From Crateriforma spongiae (GTDB taxonomy: Bacteria; Planctomycetota; Planctomycetia; Pirellulales; Pirellulaceae), in NCBI RefSeq assembly GCF_012290005.1, contig NZ_JAAXMS010000008.1, positions 186,001 to 250,000 of the forward strand: a DNA stretch of 64,000 nucleotides. The letters run 5' to 3'. The notes below the pieces were generated by a model that did not search any database, had not been told where the DNA came from, and worked only from the letters and a program-made list of their open reading frames with translations. Positions 9,660-21,262 of this stretch are shown piece by piece. The position numbers and the translations under genes were made by a program. Within the stretch, counting starts at the first letter, position 1, and every line of letters starts with the position of its first letter.

Positions 9660-10658
9660 CTACAGATCCATGTCGTCCAAAGCGTCGATCAGATTGTCCA
9701 GACGATCCTTGGGCTGATTTTCCAAATCCGATTGCCGGCGTCGCAGTTGATCGTCGATCCCAATCGCATCTCGCCCGGCCAACAATAACTGCTCGTCACG
9801 TTCGCGGGCCGCTGTCGCGATCGGATCATCACCCTTGGCCGGTGCGCCAAACAATTGTGAAAGATCGATCTTGAACCCTTCATCGCCATCGGTCGGGGCG
9901 CCGGCGATCGCGGGGGCCTTGTGCTGAGGAAAGATGATGGCGTTCTCAGGGCACACGCGACTGCACGCCGGACAACCTTTGCGACAGTTGTCAGGCTGTT
10001 CGACCAAGATGGTTTCCGCACCGTCGACGCCATAGACGCCGAACAGACAAAAGTCGATGCACTCCATGCAATTGGTGCAGCGATCGAAATCGATCACGGG
10101 GTACCACCGACGTTTGGTCGGCTCGTCCACTTCGACAATCTTTCCGCCGACGATCGGCAGCCCCGCCGATTCCGGATCGGTCCGGCCAATCAATTCACGG
10201 ATCCCGTCGACATATCGCCCGACATCTTTTCCGGTCTTCAAATCGACACAGTGGATGACGCGATCCGGACGCGGGTGCAATTCGGTGACTCGCGTGGGTT
10301 CGTCTTCGTCGTTCGACGGCGTGATCGCGACCGGTTCTGCGTCGCCGGACGCATCATCGTCGGCCAGAAATTCCTGGTATCGTCCGCGAATTTGATTCCG
10401 GTCCAACACCCAGTGCGCCGCACGCGGAAAGATCCAGGAGGCGATGATCAGATCGCCTTGGACCTCGGCCAATTCGCGATACGAATCGCTGTTGCGGGGC
10501 AAGTCGTACAGGTGCGGGACCACGATCACGCGTACGCCATCGATCTGCCCGGCCTGCTGCGCCAAAGCCTGTTCCAAACCACGCTTTTCCGGGTTTCGCG
10601 ATTGGCCTTTGGATACAACGACCGTGATCGTTTGGGCGGAAGGTACAGCTGAGATCAT
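9660..10658 (-). CDS. Protein with two 4Fe-4S cluster motifs, ferredoxin-like
   Basis: 332 residues from the ATG before 'ISAVPSAQTITVV'; an upstream in-frame ATG at 10742 would add 28 residues of unlikely sequence. A Rossmann-like N-terminal part (~1-110) is followed by an acidic linker and then a dicluster ferredoxin domain near 193-235. The first cluster is C-x2-C-x2-C-x3-C ('CTNCMECIDFC') and the second is C-x3-C-x2-C-x3-C ('CRKGCPACSRVC'), followed by 'PENAIIFP'. The C-terminus is a charged helix ('LRRRQSDLENQPKDRL'). It probably transfers electrons in the cytoplasm; partner unknown. Upstream lies purL on the same strand, 136 bp away. Confidence 0.8.
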   Translation of the reverse strand: MISAVPSAQTITVVVSKGQSRNPEKRGLEQALAQQAGQIDGVRVIVVPHLYDLPRNSDSYRELAEVQGDLIIASWIFPRAAHWVLDRNQIRGRYQEFLADDDASGDAEPVAITPSNDEDEPTRVTELHPRPDRVIHCVDLKTGKDVGRYVDGIRELIGRTDPESAGLPIVGGKIVEVDEPTKRRWYPVIDFDRCTNCMECIDFCLFGVYGVDGAETILVEQPDNCRKGCPACSRVCPENAIIFPQHKAPAIAGAPTDGDEGFKIDLSQLFGAPAKGDDPIATAARERDEQLLLAGRDAIGIDDQLRRRQSDLENQPKDRLDNLIDALDDMDL

Positions 10659-10794
10659 GAAACTGATTGAATCGGGTTCGTCGATCGGGATGTTTTGCTG
10701 GGGTCGTTCACGGGGATCGTTCGACGTCCAGTCTACAAGCAACGCCGTCGCCGGACCCGCAAAAATTCAGCAAGTCCGCCCGGCGACGAAGTGA

Positions 10795-13749
10795 TTACCA
10801 ATCCAGCGTCCCCAGCCAAGCCGACTTGGCATCGGCCGTGTCGATCTGCAGAACGGTTTGGTTCCCCCAGCCGACGCTGACCTGCGGATCCGACTGGACC
10901 GACCCGACGTGCCAAAGTGGAACCCCGGCATCGGCGAAACGTTTCTGCAATTCGTCTTCGTGACCTGGAGCCACTTCGACCAAGAATCGCGTGTTCGATT
11001 CGCTGAACAGCAGTTCGGTCGCTGACAACGCCGACGACTCAGATCCATTGCCACCGACATCATCCAATTGCAATTCGATCCCCAGGCCTCCTGACATGGC
11101 CATTTCAGTTGCCGCGACCGCCAACCCGCCTTCGCTCAAGTCGTGACAGGCCCGGATCATTCCGGACATGATCGCCTGATGCACCACGGTGAAGGTGGAT
11201 TTGGACATCGCTGGGTCGACGCGGGGGACCTGGCCGCCGGACAAACCGTGAACCAGACCGAAGTGGGAACCGCCCAATTCACGGCGTGTTTGGCCGATCA
11301 AAAAGACAGCGTTACCCGCTTGCTTGGCGTCCATGGTGACGGCTTTTCGCACGTCATCGATTTGACCCATCGCGCTGATCAGCAAACTGGGCGGGATCGA
11401 AATTGTCTGCTTTTCACCCGACGCATCCACATAGCTGAATTCGTTGTTCAAGCTGTCTTTGCCACTGATGAATGGCGTGCCCAATGCAACGGCCAAATCT
11501 TGGCATGCGATGGCGGCGCGTACCAACGACCCCAGCGTTTCGGGTCGATCGGTGTAACCCCAACAAAAGTTGTCCAAGATCGCAATGCGTTCGGGGTCCG
11601 CACCAACGGCAACCGCATTTCGAATCGCTTCGTCGATCGCCGATGCGGCCATGTGATAGGTGTCGAAGTCACCGTAGTGCGGGTTCATGCCGCAACTGAT
11701 GACCAGGCCACGATGCGACGTCAACAACGGGCGAAGCACTGCCGCGTCACTGGGTCCGTCACACAGCGGCCCCACGAAAGGTTTGATCACGCTGCCGCCT
11801 TGGACTTCGTGATCGTACTGACGAACGATCGCGTGTTTGCTGGCGACGTTGGGGCTTGCCAAAATGTCCAACAACGTTTGTCGATGTTGATCTGCCGACA
11901 ACGCTTCGGTTTCAATATCTTGCACCGGAGCCGGATGATAGGTCGCGTCGCGGATCACCGGCGGACGACCGTCGTGCAAGAATTTCATGGCGACGTCGCC
12001 GACGGTTTCGCCGTGGTAGGTCAACGTCAATCGTCCGGTCGGTGTGAATCGCCCGATGACCGCCGCTTCGACGCCTTCGCTTTCGCATAATTCCCGCAGT
12101 TCATCCCAACTGGACTGGGGAACGGCAAAGACCATTCGTTCTTGCGCTTCGCTGATCCAGATTTCGGTATAGCTGAGACCCTCGTACTTCAGCGGCGCTT
12201 TCTCCAGCCACACTTCTGCGCCGATTTCTTCACCCATTTCGCCCACGGCGCTGCTGAAACCGCCCGCACCGCAATCGGTCACCGCGTTGTACAGTCCGCG
12301 ATCACGCGCCTGAATCAGCACGTCCAAGACCATCTTTTCGGTGATCGCGTTACCGATCTGGACCGCACCGCCGGAAAGCGATTCGGATTCGCTGGTCAAT
12401 TCCGCGCTGCTGAAGGTCGCCCCGTGGATGCCGTCGCGACCGGTGCGACCGCCGATCGCGACGATCAGATCATCCGCTTTGGCCTCCTTTTCTTCCATGC
12501 CGACCGGGATCATTCCGGCGTTGCCACAGAAGACCAACGGATTGCCCAAATACCGTTCGTCGAAATAAACGGCGCCGTTGACAGTCGGGATGCCCATCCG
12601 ATTGCCGTAGTCGCGAACACCAGACACCACACCTTTCATCACGCGTCGGGGATGCAACACACCCGGCGGCAATGTGGTGGGATCTGTGTCCGGACTGGCA
12701 AAGCAAAACACGTCGGTGTTGCAAACCGGTTTGGCGCCCATACCGGTGCCCATCGGGTCACGGATCACACCACCGATCCCCGTGTTCGCCCCACCATAGG
12801 GTTCCAGCGCCGATGGGTGGTTGTGCGTTTCGACTTTGAAACACGCATGGTATTGATCGTCAAAGGTGACCACGCCGGCATTGTCTTTAAACACGCTGAC
12901 ACACCAATCGTCGTCGCCCAACGTTTTTCGGATCTGTTGCGTGGCCGCAAAGATCGTTTCTTTCAGCATGTTGTCATACTGGCGTTCATCAGCGTCGGGC
13001 GTACCGTCCGGTCCGGGGCCGCGATAATGAATGCGGCCGGCCAGTGTTTTGTGGCTGCAGTGTTCCGACCACGTTTGCGCGACAGATTCCAGTTCGATGT
13101 CGGTAGGATCACGACCGATCGATTCAAAGTGGTCGCGGATGGTCTGCATTTCGACCAACGTCAAATACAGTTGTCCTTCCTTGGACAATCGCATCAATGC
13201 ATCGTCGTCCGCGTTGCGGATCGGGACGACCACCTTTTGGAACTCATAGGGCGATCCCACGTCCAACCGATCCATCTGCAGCGGACCTTGGACGACTTGT
13301 TCGATCGCATCGTTGGACAACGCGCGACGACAAATCCGGTCCAGATCATCAGCGGACAGTTCGCCCAGCCAATACTTGCGAAACGAGCGAACGGCGTCGA
13401 CGGACAATCCGCGATCGGCAGCTGCCGATAGGGTCGACGCTGCAACGGGATCCATCACCCCGGGCTTGGGCAACACATGGACCAGGGTTTCTTCGGCGCC
13501 AGGTGGTTCGGCCAAATCGGGATCGCCGACGATCGCGACGACGGTCCGTTGGACCACAGCATCGGCCAGGAAAGATTGGGCCAGATCGACGGCGTGTCCT
13601 TCATCCAGGTCGCCTTGAACCAGAAAGCCGGTGGCGCAGCGGACATCCACATCGCCCAACCCTAGCTCGTGAATCTCCTCGCGCGTCCGCTGTCCTTCTC
13701 GATCCACTTCGCCGTCGGCCGGATAGATGTCAATTTGCCAGAGGGCCAT
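10795..13749 (-). CDS. purL: Phosphoribosylformylglycinamidine synthase, PurS-PurL fusion
   Basis: Fourth step of de novo purine synthesis: FGAR + ATP + ammonia (from glutamine) gives FGAM. 984 residues. The first ~80 ('[17 protein letters not shown]...', ending '[12 protein letters not shown]') look like a PurS subunit. After a linker, the small-type PurL follows with '[15 protein letters not shown]' near residue 231 and '[18 protein letters not shown]', then two AIRS-type halves including '[17 protein letters not shown]'. No glutaminase domain is present, so a separate PurQ elsewhere is needed. Small PurL is ~740 residues and the large E. coli form ~1,300; the intermediate length is explained by the fused PurS plus a linker. 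Confidence 0.92.
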   Translation of the reverse strand: MALWQIDIYPADGEVDREGQRTREEIHELGLGDVDVRCATGFLVQGDLDEGHAVDLAQSFLADAVVQRTVVAIVGDPDLAEPPGAEETLVHVLPKPGVMDPVAASTLSAAADRGLSVDAVRSFRKYWLGELSADDLDRICRRALSNDAIEQVVQGPLQMDRLDVGSPYEFQKVVVPIRNADDDALMRLSKEGQLYLTLVEMQTIRDHFESIGRDPTDIELESVAQTWSEHCSHKTLAGRIHYRGPGPDGTPDADERQYDNMLKETIFAATQQIRKTLGDDDWCVSVFKDNAGVVTFDDQYHACFKVETHNHPSALEPYGGANTGIGGVIRDPMGTGMGAKPVCNTDVFCFASPDTDPTTLPPGVLHPRRVMKGVVSGVRDYGNRMGIPTVNGAVYFDERYLGNPLVFCGNAGMIPVGMEEKEAKADDLIVAIGGRTGRDGIHGATFSSAELTSESESLSGGAVQIGNAITEKMVLDVLIQARDRGLYNAVTDCGAGGFSSAVGEMGEEIGAEVWLEKAPLKYEGLSYTEIWISEAQERMVFAVPQSSWDELRELCESEGVEAAVIGRFTPTGRLTLTYHGETVGDVAMKFLHDGRPPVIRDATYHPAPVQDIETEALSADQHRQTLLDILASPNVASKHAIVRQYDHEVQGGSVIKPFVGPLCDGPSDAAVLRPLLTSHRGLVISCGMNPHYGDFDTYHMAASAIDEAIRNAVAVGADPERIAILDNFCWGYTDRPETLGSLVRAAIACQDLAVALGTPFISGKDSLNNEFSYVDASGEKQTISIPPSLLISAMGQIDDVRKAVTMDAKQAGNAVFLIGQTRRELGGSHFGLVHGLSGGQVPRVDPAMSKSTFTVVHQAIMSGMIRACHDLSEGGLAVAATEMAMSGGLGIELQLDDVGGNGSESSALSATELLFSESNTRFLVEVAPGHEDELQKRFADAGVPLWHVGSVQSDPQVSVGWGNQTVLQIDTADAKSAWLGTLDW

Positions 13750-14002
13750 GGTTCACGATTTTCCTGGATTCGCGTCTCGATCATCGGTGTTACGGGCGAC
13801 CCGATCGGTGGACCGAAAATGAATGGCCCGGCCTGGAATGCAACGGTCTCTGGACCAGCGGGCCCGGTGACAAAACGAGGTCGGGACTGATCGAACCGGT
13901 CCGAATCAGCGATCAATCGCCGAAACGAACCCTAGGGATCGCCGTAGGTTTCCCCAAAGCATACGGACCGGCCGACCGGATCGAGAAGTGGGCCAGGATG
14001 AA

Positions 14003-14866
14003 TCACTCGCCGGCGTCGGATTCGTCGGACTGCCAGCGAACCGCCTGGGCGTCGGCCAACCAGCGGCACAATTCTGCGTCGTCCCGAGTTTCAATCCACT
14101 GGTGCAACATTTTCAGTTCGTCCGCACAGCGCCGCAGCTGATCCAGCACCGCAGAACGATTTTGTTGACAGATGGCCGTCCACATTTCCGGATCGCCCGC
14201 GGCAACCCGCGTGATGTCTCGCCAACCGCTTCCGGCCAGCGGCAACGATTCCGGATCCGTCAACTTGGCGACCAAGGACGACATCAAATGGGGAACGTGG
14301 CTGATCGCGGCCAGTCGATCGTCGTGTTCCTCGGGCGTCATTTCCAGACATCGCCCGCCGGTGGCACGCCAAAACTGATCCGCCTTTTCACGCACCGCCG
14401 GGCCATTGGCCGCCGTGGGGGTCAGGATGATGACTTTGCCGTCGAACAAATCATCAGTGGCGTTTTCGACACCGGTTTTCTCGCTGCCCGCGATCGGATG
14501 AGCGGCCACAAACTTGGCGGCAGCATCCGCGTCGTCGCCGACATCGTTGACGATTCCCGCTTTAGTGCTGCCGACGTCGGTGATCAGACACTCTGCTGGC
14601 GAGTGATTCGCCGCCTGGATCACATAACCTGCCAAACGATCCACGGGCGTGGCGATAACCACGACATCACTGTCCACACAAGCATCGGCCAAGTGTTCGA
14701 AGCCCTGATCGATCACCCCCGCATCGAAAGCGCGTTCCAGTGTCGAAGGACGGCGACTGACACCACGAACGTGCGCGTTGGGATGCGTGCGACGGATCGC
14801 CTTGGCAACGCTTCCGCCCAACAAGCCGACGCCGACGATGGTCAACCGAAAGTCGTCGTCGGTCAC
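14003..14866 (-). CDS. tyrA: Prephenate dehydrogenase
   Basis: NAD(P)-dependent oxidative decarboxylation of prephenate to 4-hydroxyphenylpyruvate for tyrosine synthesis. 287 residues with a Rossmann motif at the N-terminus ('IVGVGLLGGSVAKAI'), 'VVIATPVD', 'DVGSTKAGI' and the family hallmark 'HPIAGSEKTGVENA' around the active-site His. A C-terminal helical domain contains 'SGWRDITRVAAGDPEMW'. No ACT or chorismate mutase domain is fused. Its ATG overlaps the ribBA stop by 4 bp, so riboflavin and tyrosine genes are translationally coupled. Confidence 0.93.
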   Translation of the reverse strand: MTDDDFRLTIVGVGLLGGSVAKAIRRTHPNAHVRGVSRRPSTLERAFDAGVIDQGFEHLADACVDSDVVVIATPVDRLAGYVIQAANHSPAECLITDVGSTKAGIVNDVGDDADAAAKFVAAHPIAGSEKTGVENATDDLFDGKVIILTPTAANGPAVREKADQFWRATGGRCLEMTPEEHDDRLAAISHVPHLMSSLVAKLTDPESLPLAGSGWRDITRVAAGDPEMWTAICQQNRSAVLDQLRRCADELKMLHQWIETRDDAELCRWLADAQAVRWQSDESDAGE

Positions 14867-16068
14867 GGCAATTGGTGCCCCATCTTGTCGCGTTTGGTTT
14901 CCATGTAACGTTGGTTGTGCTGGTTGATCGCCGGAACGATCGGCACCTGATCAACGACCCGCAGGTCGAACCCACGCAGATTGAACGCTTCGGTTTTCTT
15001 GGGGTTGTTGGTCAGCAGGCGGACTTCGTGCAGCCCCAAGTCTTTCAAAATCTGAAGACCAATACCGTAATCCCGCATGTCGGCTTTGAAGCCCAACGCG
15101 TGGTTGGCTTCGACGGTATCAAGCCCCTGGTCCTGTAGTGCGTACGCACGGATTTTTGCGGACAATCCGATGCCGCGACCTTCCTGAGGCAGATAGACCA
15201 ACGCGCCGCGGCCCTCCTGACTGATCATCTTCAGCGCCATGTGCAACTGATCGCCACAGTCACAACGCAGCGATGAAATCAGATCGCCGGTGAAACAGCT
15301 GCTGTGCATCCGAACCAACGGCGGCGGCCCGGGCGCTTTCAAGTCGCCGAACACCAACGCGATCGGTTCCTGGGACTCGTATTCGACTTGGTACACCAAG
15401 ATCTGAAAGTCGCCGTACTGGGTCGGCAATTGGGCACCGGCACTGCGTGTGATCAGTCGTTCACTAACGCGGCGATAGGCGATCAGTTGTTCGATGCTGA
15501 TCATCACCATGTTGTGTTCGTCGGCCAATTCCCGCAGCTTCGGTCGGCTGGCACGGTCTCCGGTTTCGTCCAGGATCTCACACAACACACCAGCAGGTTC
15601 CAGCCCCGCCATTCGTGCCAAATCGACGGCCGCTTCGGTGTGTCCGGCCCGACGCAAAACGCCGCCTTGTTTGGCCAACAACGGGTAAACGTGGCCGGGC
15701 CGAACGAAATCGGTGATCGCACATTCGGGGTCCGCCAAACGTCGAATCGTCTCCGCTCGCTCCGACGCCGTGATCCCCGTCTTGGCCGTTGCGATGTCCA
15801 CCGGGGTCACAAAAGCGGTCTTCAGCGGGGCGTCGTTCTGGTTGACGATCGGCACCAAATCCAATCGGCGACAAACCTCCGGCAACACCGCCACGCATAA
15901 CTGTCCACGGCCGGCCAAGATAAAATTAATCGTGTCGACACTGGCCTTTTCCGCCGCACAAATGAAGTCGCCTTCGTTTTCGCGGTCTTCGGCGTCGACC
16001 ACGATGATGACTTCGCCCCTGGCGATCGCTTCGATGGCTTCGGGAATGGTGTTAAGTCGCTCGGACAT
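14863..16068 (-). CDS. ribBA: Bifunctional 3,4-dihydroxy-2-butanone-4-phosphate synthase / GTP cyclohydrolase II
   Basis: Provides both precursors of riboflavin. Residues 1-~200 are RibB-like, with the acidic metal loop 'DAEDRENEGDF' and 'RAGHTEAAVDL'. Residues ~205-395 are RibA-like, with the zinc-site pattern 'CFTGDLISSLRCDCGDQL', 'YLPQEGRGIGL' and 'LLTNNPKKTEAF'. 401 residues is the normal length of the fusion. It is the first gene of a minus-strand pair with tyrA. The 140-bp gap to the divergent hydrolase shows no recognisable FMN riboswitch. Confidence 0.95.
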   Translation of the reverse strand: MSERLNTIPEAIEAIARGEVIIVVDAEDRENEGDFICAAEKASVDTINFILAGRGQLCVAVLPEVCRRLDLVPIVNQNDAPLKTAFVTPVDIATAKTGITASERAETIRRLADPECAITDFVRPGHVYPLLAKQGGVLRRAGHTEAAVDLARMAGLEPAGVLCEILDETGDRASRPKLRELADEHNMVMISIEQLIAYRRVSERLITRSAGAQLPTQYGDFQILVYQVEYESQEPIALVFGDLKAPGPPPLVRMHSSCFTGDLISSLRCDCGDQLHMALKMISQEGRGALVYLPQEGRGIGLSAKIRAYALQDQGLDTVEANHALGFKADMRDYGIGLQILKDLGLHEVRLLTNNPKKTEAFNLRGFDLRVVDQVPIVPAINQHNQRYMETKRDKMGHQLP

Positions 16069-16208
16069 GAAAGTCGTGCCGGATGGTTGAGTGAAAGCAT
16101 GGGGGGAGGGCGGCCGCCAACGCGTTTGTGCCGCTGGCCGCTTTCCTAGTATAGACCTGGGCGGAAACCGTCCTAAGTCCCCACCCGTGATTCCTATGGA
16201 TCGACATC

Positions 16209-17285
16209 ATGCGTTCGATACCGCATTCAACCCAAGATCCATCTTTGGCCGCCAAGCCCGCCGCCGCATTCGGGTGGATCGGTTTTAACGCTTTCGCGAT
16301 CACAACGTTCTGCCTGGTGACCGGTTTCGTGATCGGCCTGATGAGCACCGCGGCCGCCGGGGCGGACACGCCGGACAATGACAACATCGCCAAGACCGAA
16401 CCCGCCGTCCAAACCGGCGCGGAAGATTCGGCAGCGCCGGCCGGCGACGTCGTCCGCAGGTTCGACGTCGTGTACGACCCGGAAACGGGCAGGGCAGGTA
16501 AGTGTGACATCTACTTGCCCGGCCCCGCCATCGATCCATCACACCCGGATTCGCCCGATCCACCGCCCAAGACAAACGACCGCCCCGCCGTGGTCGTGGT
16601 TCACGGCGGCGGATGGATGTCGGGTGACAAATGGACGATGTACAGCCACTGCAACGCGTTGGCGAAACGCGGCCACGTGGTGATCAGCATCAATTACCGC
16701 TTGGCCCCCGAACACAAATTTCCGGCACAAGTCGACGACGTGCGGAAAGCCCTGTTGTGGCTGGTCGATCATGCGTCGGAATTGAACGTCGATCTGAACC
16801 GTGTCGGATTGTTCGGCTATTCCGCCGGCGGACATCTTTCGGCGCTTGTCGCCGTGGTGGCGGACGAATCACCCGAGATTCGCCAACGGTCCAGCGACTG
16901 GGCGGTCGACGACGCTCGCTGGGATCGGTTGCCAAAGATCAAAGCGGTCTGCGCGGGCGGTCCGCCTTGTGACTTTCGTGATCTGCCACCGGAAAACACT
17001 TCGCTGGCCTATTTCCTGGGTGGTTCACGACGTCAGGTTCCCGAAATCTATCGTGCCGCTTCACCGACGGCCCTGGCATCAACCGGTGATCCACCGATTC
17101 ACATCATTCATGGGGGCGATGATTTTCTGGTGCCCGTCACGACCAGCCGATCCTTCGTCGCGGCGCTTCGCGACCAGGGTGTGGAGTGTCAATTGACCGA
17201 ACTGCCCAAACTCGGGCACTTAATGACCTTTATGGACCAGCGGACGAAGCAAACAATGATCCGATGGTTCGAAAAAATGCTTTAA
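16209..17285 (+). CDS. Secreted or membrane-anchored alpha/beta hydrolase (BD-FAE/acetyl-esterase-like)
   Basis: 358 residues. A hydrophobic stretch near 28-48 ('AFAITTFCLVTGFVIGLM') acts as signal peptide or anchor, followed by an acidic/Pro-rich linker. The hydrolase domain has the oxyanion-hole 'VVVHGGGWMSGD' near 131-138, the nucleophile elbow G-Y-S-A-G-G-H with Ser near 205, 'HGGDDFLVP' with the likely Asp, and 'LGHLMTF' with the likely His. Members act on carboxyl esters of small molecules or polysaccharide decorations; the substrate here is unknown. It starts divergently from ribBA and its end overlaps the downstream oxoprolinase gene by 22 bp. Confidence 0.88.
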   Translation: MRSIPHSTQDPSLAAKPAAAFGWIGFNAFAITTFCLVTGFVIGLMSTAAAGADTPDNDNIAKTEPAVQTGAEDSAAPAGDVVRRFDVVYDPETGRAGKCDIYLPGPAIDPSHPDSPDPPPKTNDRPAVVVVHGGGWMSGDKWTMYSHCNALAKRGHVVISINYRLAPEHKFPAQVDDVRKALLWLVDHASELNVDLNRVGLFGYSAGGHLSALVAVVADESPEIRQRSSDWAVDDARWDRLPKIKAVCAGGPPCDFRDLPPENTSLAYFLGGSRRQVPEIYRAASPTALASTGDPPIHIIHGGDDFLVPVTTSRSFVAALRDQGVECQLTELPKLGHLMTFMDQRTKQTMIRWFEKML

Positions 17286-20200
17286 CGTCTGACACGATTC
17301 GTCTGTGGATCGATGTCGGTGGTACCTTCACCGATGCGTTCGTCAGCCACCAAGGCCGACGACACAGCACCAAGGTTCTGTCCAGCGGCCTGGTGCGATA
17401 CACCGCGAGGCGGATCGACGCCGAACATTGGTCGGTTGATTTGCCCGATGAACATCGCGTGTCTGGATTTTGGAATTCGGCGACCGTCCGTCGGATCGAC
17501 GCTGGCGGCCAAGCGATCATGCTGGGAACCGTGTCCGAAACGGACGCGACGTCGAGTCGACTGAAATTATCGGCCGGCGAACGTGATGGGACCGAACGAG
17601 AGCCCAGCCGGGCGGACCTATCCGAATCGGTCGTACTGGAACTGGATGCCGGTTTGGAAGCACCGGCTTTGGCGGCCCACGTTCTGCTGAAAACGCCGAT
17701 CGCCGCTTCGTTGCCTGAGGTGTCTGTCCGCTTGGGAACCACTCGTGGCACCAACGCGCTGTTGACGCGGACCGGTGCGCCGACCGCGTTGATCACCACC
17801 GCGGGGTTCGAAGACTTGCTGTTGATCGGTGAACAAGACCGTCCCGATTTGTTTGCCAAAGACATCATCAAACCGGCACCTCTGCCGAAATGGATGATCG
17901 GTATCAACGAACGATTGAATCATCACGGCGAAGTGATCCGGCAACCCGATCGCGATGACGTGATCACCGTGCTGCGCGACCTGAAACGTCAAGGTGCGAT
18001 CTCCATTGCGATTTGTCTGATGCACGCACACGTCAACGACGAACATGAACGTCGCGTCGCACAGTGGGCCGATGAAGTGGGCTTTGAAAACATCAGTCGT
18101 TCGTCCGAAGTTGCACCATTGATCAAGCTGGTTCACCGTGCCGAAACGACTTGTTTGGACGCCTACCTGAGTCCCATTCTGGATGACTACCTGCGTCGCG
18201 TTCGTCAGCAGCTGGGCGGAAGCCGGCATTGTCGACTATTGGTGATGACCAGTGCCGGAAATTTGGTTCCGGATGTCGATTACCGTGGCCGCGATAGTGT
18301 GTTGTCGGGACCGGCCGGTGGCGTCGTCGCACTAGGCAGACTGGCCGAAGCGATGGATTGCCAAGGTGCCATCGGGTTAGACATGGGCGGCACCAGCACG
18401 GACGTCAGCCGTTTTGTGGGCAAGGTCGGACGACGCTACGAATCCGAAGTTTCGGGCACTCGGATCCTGACACCGATGATGGATATCCACACCGTTGCCG
18501 CGGGCGGCGGTTCGGTTTGTGCATCAGTGGCCGGGCGATTGACCGTCGGACCTGACAGTGCGGGCGCCGACCCTGGCCCGGCCTGTTACGGCCGTGGCGG
18601 CCCGTTGACGGTGACGGACGTCAATTTGTTGTTGGGACGTTTGCCAGCCGATCGCTTTCCATTCCCGCTGGACCGCGAAGCGGCGATGTCGCGTCTGAAA
18701 GAGATCGCCGACGAACGAAATTTGGACCCACCATCATCGTCGGACTGCGACGAACTGGCGGCCGGTTTTCTGCAAATCGCCTGCACCCATATGGCCGAAG
18801 CTGTCCGAACGGTCACGACGTCCCAAGGTATCGATCCGCGCGACATGGCTTTGGTGGGGTTCGGCGGCGCGGCCGGAGGTCACCTATGCGATGTCGCGGA
18901 ACTTCTGGGCATCACCGAAGTGGTCGATCATCCAGATGCCAGCCTGTTAAGTGCACTTGGCATGGGGCTGGCCTCCACCGGTCATGTTGCCACCGCGGGT
19001 GTCTATCAAGCTGCCGATCAATGCGATGTCGATGAACTGATCAAGACTGCGGAATCTTTACAAAAACAGTGCCACCAACGGCTGGCCAACGAATTGGCGG
19101 AAAACCAAATCGATTCGCAGTCGGATCGTGGGGCGAAGATCAACGATCGGTTGCAAACTCGCTTCGAAATCGATTGTCGCTACCTAGGCACCGAATCGAC
19201 CCTGACACTGGACATCAATCTGCAGGAACATGTTGATCCCAACCAGTGGGTGAAACGGTTTCACCAACGCCACGAACAAGTCTTTGGCTATCGCCGTGAT
19301 CATCCCGTCCAGTGGGTGGCGGTGCGGTGCGAAGTCACCTTGGCGTCGGACTCGGACATTTTTGTCGATCCGTCCCCTGAATCATCGGTCGACCCCGCGA
19401 CGGACCACGACGCTGGTTCAGCCCTGACCAGCGTTTGGATCAATGGACGTTGGCAAGACGTCCGCGTCTGGGAACGGCAAGCTCTGACGACGGGGCAATC
19501 CATCGACGCACCCGCCATGATCATCAGCGACCATTCCACGTTGCTGTTGTCGCCCGGTTGGAACGCCAAGGTGGATCGGGGCGGGACGATTCGAATGAAG
19601 CGTTTGGCCGATGGGTCCCTAGGGCCAAGCGGCTCCGGTGATGCCAAGGCCGAATCCGAAACGGTGGACGATGTGACCGTCGAAGTCGTCGCGCGTCGTC
19701 TGCAAGGGATCGCCGATTCGATGGGCGAAGTGCTGCGTCGCACCGCGATCAGCGTCAACGTTCGCGAACGTAAAGATTACAGTTGCGCTGTGTTTCGATA
19801 CGATGGTGCACTGATTGCCAACGCACCGCATGTTCCCGTCCACTTGGGAGCGATGGGACACACCGTCCGCCATCTGATGCATGTCTATCCCGACATGCAC
19901 GACGGCGATTGTTACATCAGCAATCATCCCTTTGCGGGCGGTTCACACCTTCCCGATGTGACCGTCGTCACCCCGGTGTTTTGCCGAACAGGCGATCGCT
20001 CGGGTGCGCCAGACTTTTTCGTCGCCTCGCGTGCCCATCATGCCGAAATCGGTGGCATCACTCCCGGATCAATGCCACCGGATGCGACCTGTTTGGCACA
20101 GGAAGGCGTTTTGATTCGCGACTTTCCGCTGTGCCGAAACGGCCATGAAAACACGGATGCACTGATGCGGTTGTTGACCGGGGGCGATTACCCTTCGCGA

Positions 20201-21247
20201 TGTCCCGATCAGAACCTGGCTGATATTCAAGCACAACGCGCCGCAGGTACCGATGGCGTTTATGCTCTGCGTGAATTGACCCGTCGCTATGACGTCGCTG
20301 CTATCACCCGCGTGATGGATCGCTTGATTGACTTGGCGGGTAATTCTTTGGACACCTGGCTGACGACGTTGCCCGACGAACCACGTCATTACCAAGACCA
20401 ATTGGACGATGGGACCGTAATCGCGGTTCAGATCGGCAAGTCAAACCAAGGCGATCGTCCCAAACTGAAGATCGACTTCACTGGCACATCCGCCGTTCAC
20501 CTAAACGGCTTTAACGCGACACCGGCAATCGTCACCGCCGCTGTTTTGTACGTCCTTAAAGTTGCCGGTGGCGATCACTTGCCATTGTGCGATGGGCTTC
20601 TACGCGATGTTCAACTCGTCATTCCGGTCGGGCTATTGAATCCGCCCGCCGACGACGATCCACGTCGTTGCGCCGCGGTTGTCGCCGGAAACGTTGAAAC
20701 CAGTCAACGTGTTGTGGACGTGCTGATGGGTTGCCTGGACCTTGCCGCGGCATCCCAGGGAACAATGAATAATCTTTTGATCGGTGATGACACGTTTGGG
20801 TACTACGAAACGATTGGGGGCGGTGCCGGGGCAACCAGTCAACGTCCGGGATGTGACGGCGTTCACACGCATATGACCAACACGCGGATCACCGATCCGG
20901 AGATTTTTGAAAGTCGGTTGCCGTGTTCGTTAATCCGGTTCGCGATCCGGCGAAACAGCGGTGGCAGCGGTCGACACCGCGGCGGCGATGGATTGATTCG
21001 CGAAATCGAATTTCACAAGGACTTGACGGTTTCATGGATCACCGGGCGGCGAACCACGTCACCTTATGGGGTCCATGGCGGTTGCGACGGTGCAACAGGT
21101 ATCAACCAATGGGTTCACGATGGAGAAATCGTCACCCTACGCTCGGCCGATACAATCGAGGTCTGTGCCGGTGATCGATTTAGAATTCTGTCGCCCGGCG
21201 GCGGCGGTTGGGGCCCACCGCCGACGGCGGACGATCCCGAATCGTGA
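17264..21247 (+). CDS. ATP-dependent 5-oxoprolinase / hydantoinase, fused A and B subunits
   Basis: 1,327 residues from the ATG at 17264, which puts the first motif '[14 protein letters not shown]' at residue 13. An earlier ATG at 17186 would overlap the hydrolase by 100 bp. The A-type half (to ~residue 700) shows '[13 protein letters not shown]', '[13 protein letters not shown]' and '[15 protein letters not shown]', the ASKHA phosphate motif. The B-type half starts near residue 805 ('[19 protein letters not shown]') and includes '[19 protein letters not shown]' and 'SPYGVHGG'. The single-chain layout matches eukaryotic 5-oxoprolinase, which opens 5-oxo-L-proline to glutamate with ATP. Hydantoinase activity is the alternative. 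Confidence 0.9.
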   Translation: MVRKNALTSDTIRLWIDVGGTFTDAFVSHQGRRHSTKVLSSGLVRYTARRIDAEHWSVDLPDEHRVSGFWNSATVRRIDAGGQAIMLGTVSETDATSSRLKLSAGERDGTEREPSRADLSESVVLELDAGLEAPALAAHVLLKTPIAASLPEVSVRLGTTRGTNALLTRTGAPTALITTAGFEDLLLIGEQDRPDLFAKDIIKPAPLPKWMIGINERLNHHGEVIRQPDRDDVITVLRDLKRQGAISIAICLMHAHVNDEHERRVAQWADEVGFENISRSSEVAPLIKLVHRAETTCLDAYLSPILDDYLRRVRQQLGGSRHCRLLVMTSAGNLVPDVDYRGRDSVLSGPAGGVVALGRLAEAMDCQGAIGLDMGGTSTDVSRFVGKVGRRYESEVSGTRILTPMMDIHTVAAGGGSVCASVAGRLTVGPDSAGADPGPACYGRGGPLTVTDVNLLLGRLPADRFPFPLDREAAMSRLKEIADERNLDPPSSSDCDELAAGFLQIACTHMAEAVRTVTTSQGIDPRDMALVGFGGAAGGHLCDVAELLGITEVVDHPDASLLSALGMGLASTGHVATAGVYQAADQCDVDELIKTAESLQKQCHQRLANELAENQIDSQSDRGAKINDRLQTRFEIDCRYLGTESTLTLDINLQEHVDPNQWVKRFHQRHEQVFGYRRDHPVQWVAVRCEVTLASDSDIFVDPSPESSVDPATDHDAGSALTSVWINGRWQDVRVWERQALTTGQSIDAPAMIISDHSTLLLSPGWNAKVDRGGTIRMKRLADGSLGPSGSGDAKAESETVDDVTVEVVARRLQGIADSMGEVLRRTAISVNVRERKDYSCAVFRYDGALIANAPHVPVHLGAMGHTVRHLMHVYPDMHDGDCYISNHPFAGGSHLPDVTVVTPVFCRTGDRSGAPDFFVASRAHHAEIGGITPGSMPPDATCLAQEGVLIRDFPLCRNGHENTDALMRLLTGGDYPSRCPDQNLADIQAQRAAGTDGVYALRELTRRYDVAAITRVMDRLIDLAGNSLDTWLTTLPDEPRHYQDQLDDGTVIAVQIGKSNQGDRPKLKIDFTGTSAVHLNGFNATPAIVTAAVLYVLKVAGGDHLPLCDGLLRDVQLVIPVGLLNPPADDDPRRCAAVVAGNVETSQRVVDVLMGCLDLAAASQGTMNNLLIGDDTFGYYETIGGGAGATSQRPGCDGVHTHMTNTRITDPEIFESRLPCSLIRFAIRRNSGGSGRHRGGDGLIREIEFHKDLTVSWITGRRTTSPYGVHGGCDGATGINQWVHDGEIVTLRSADTIEVCAGDRFRILSPGGGGWGPPPTADDPES

Positions 21248-21262
21248 AACGCCGTTTGATCC

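Noticed and set aside
16069-16208. FMN riboswitch upstream of ribBA
   Set aside because: No conserved RFN-element segments could be found and the gap is only 140 bp.
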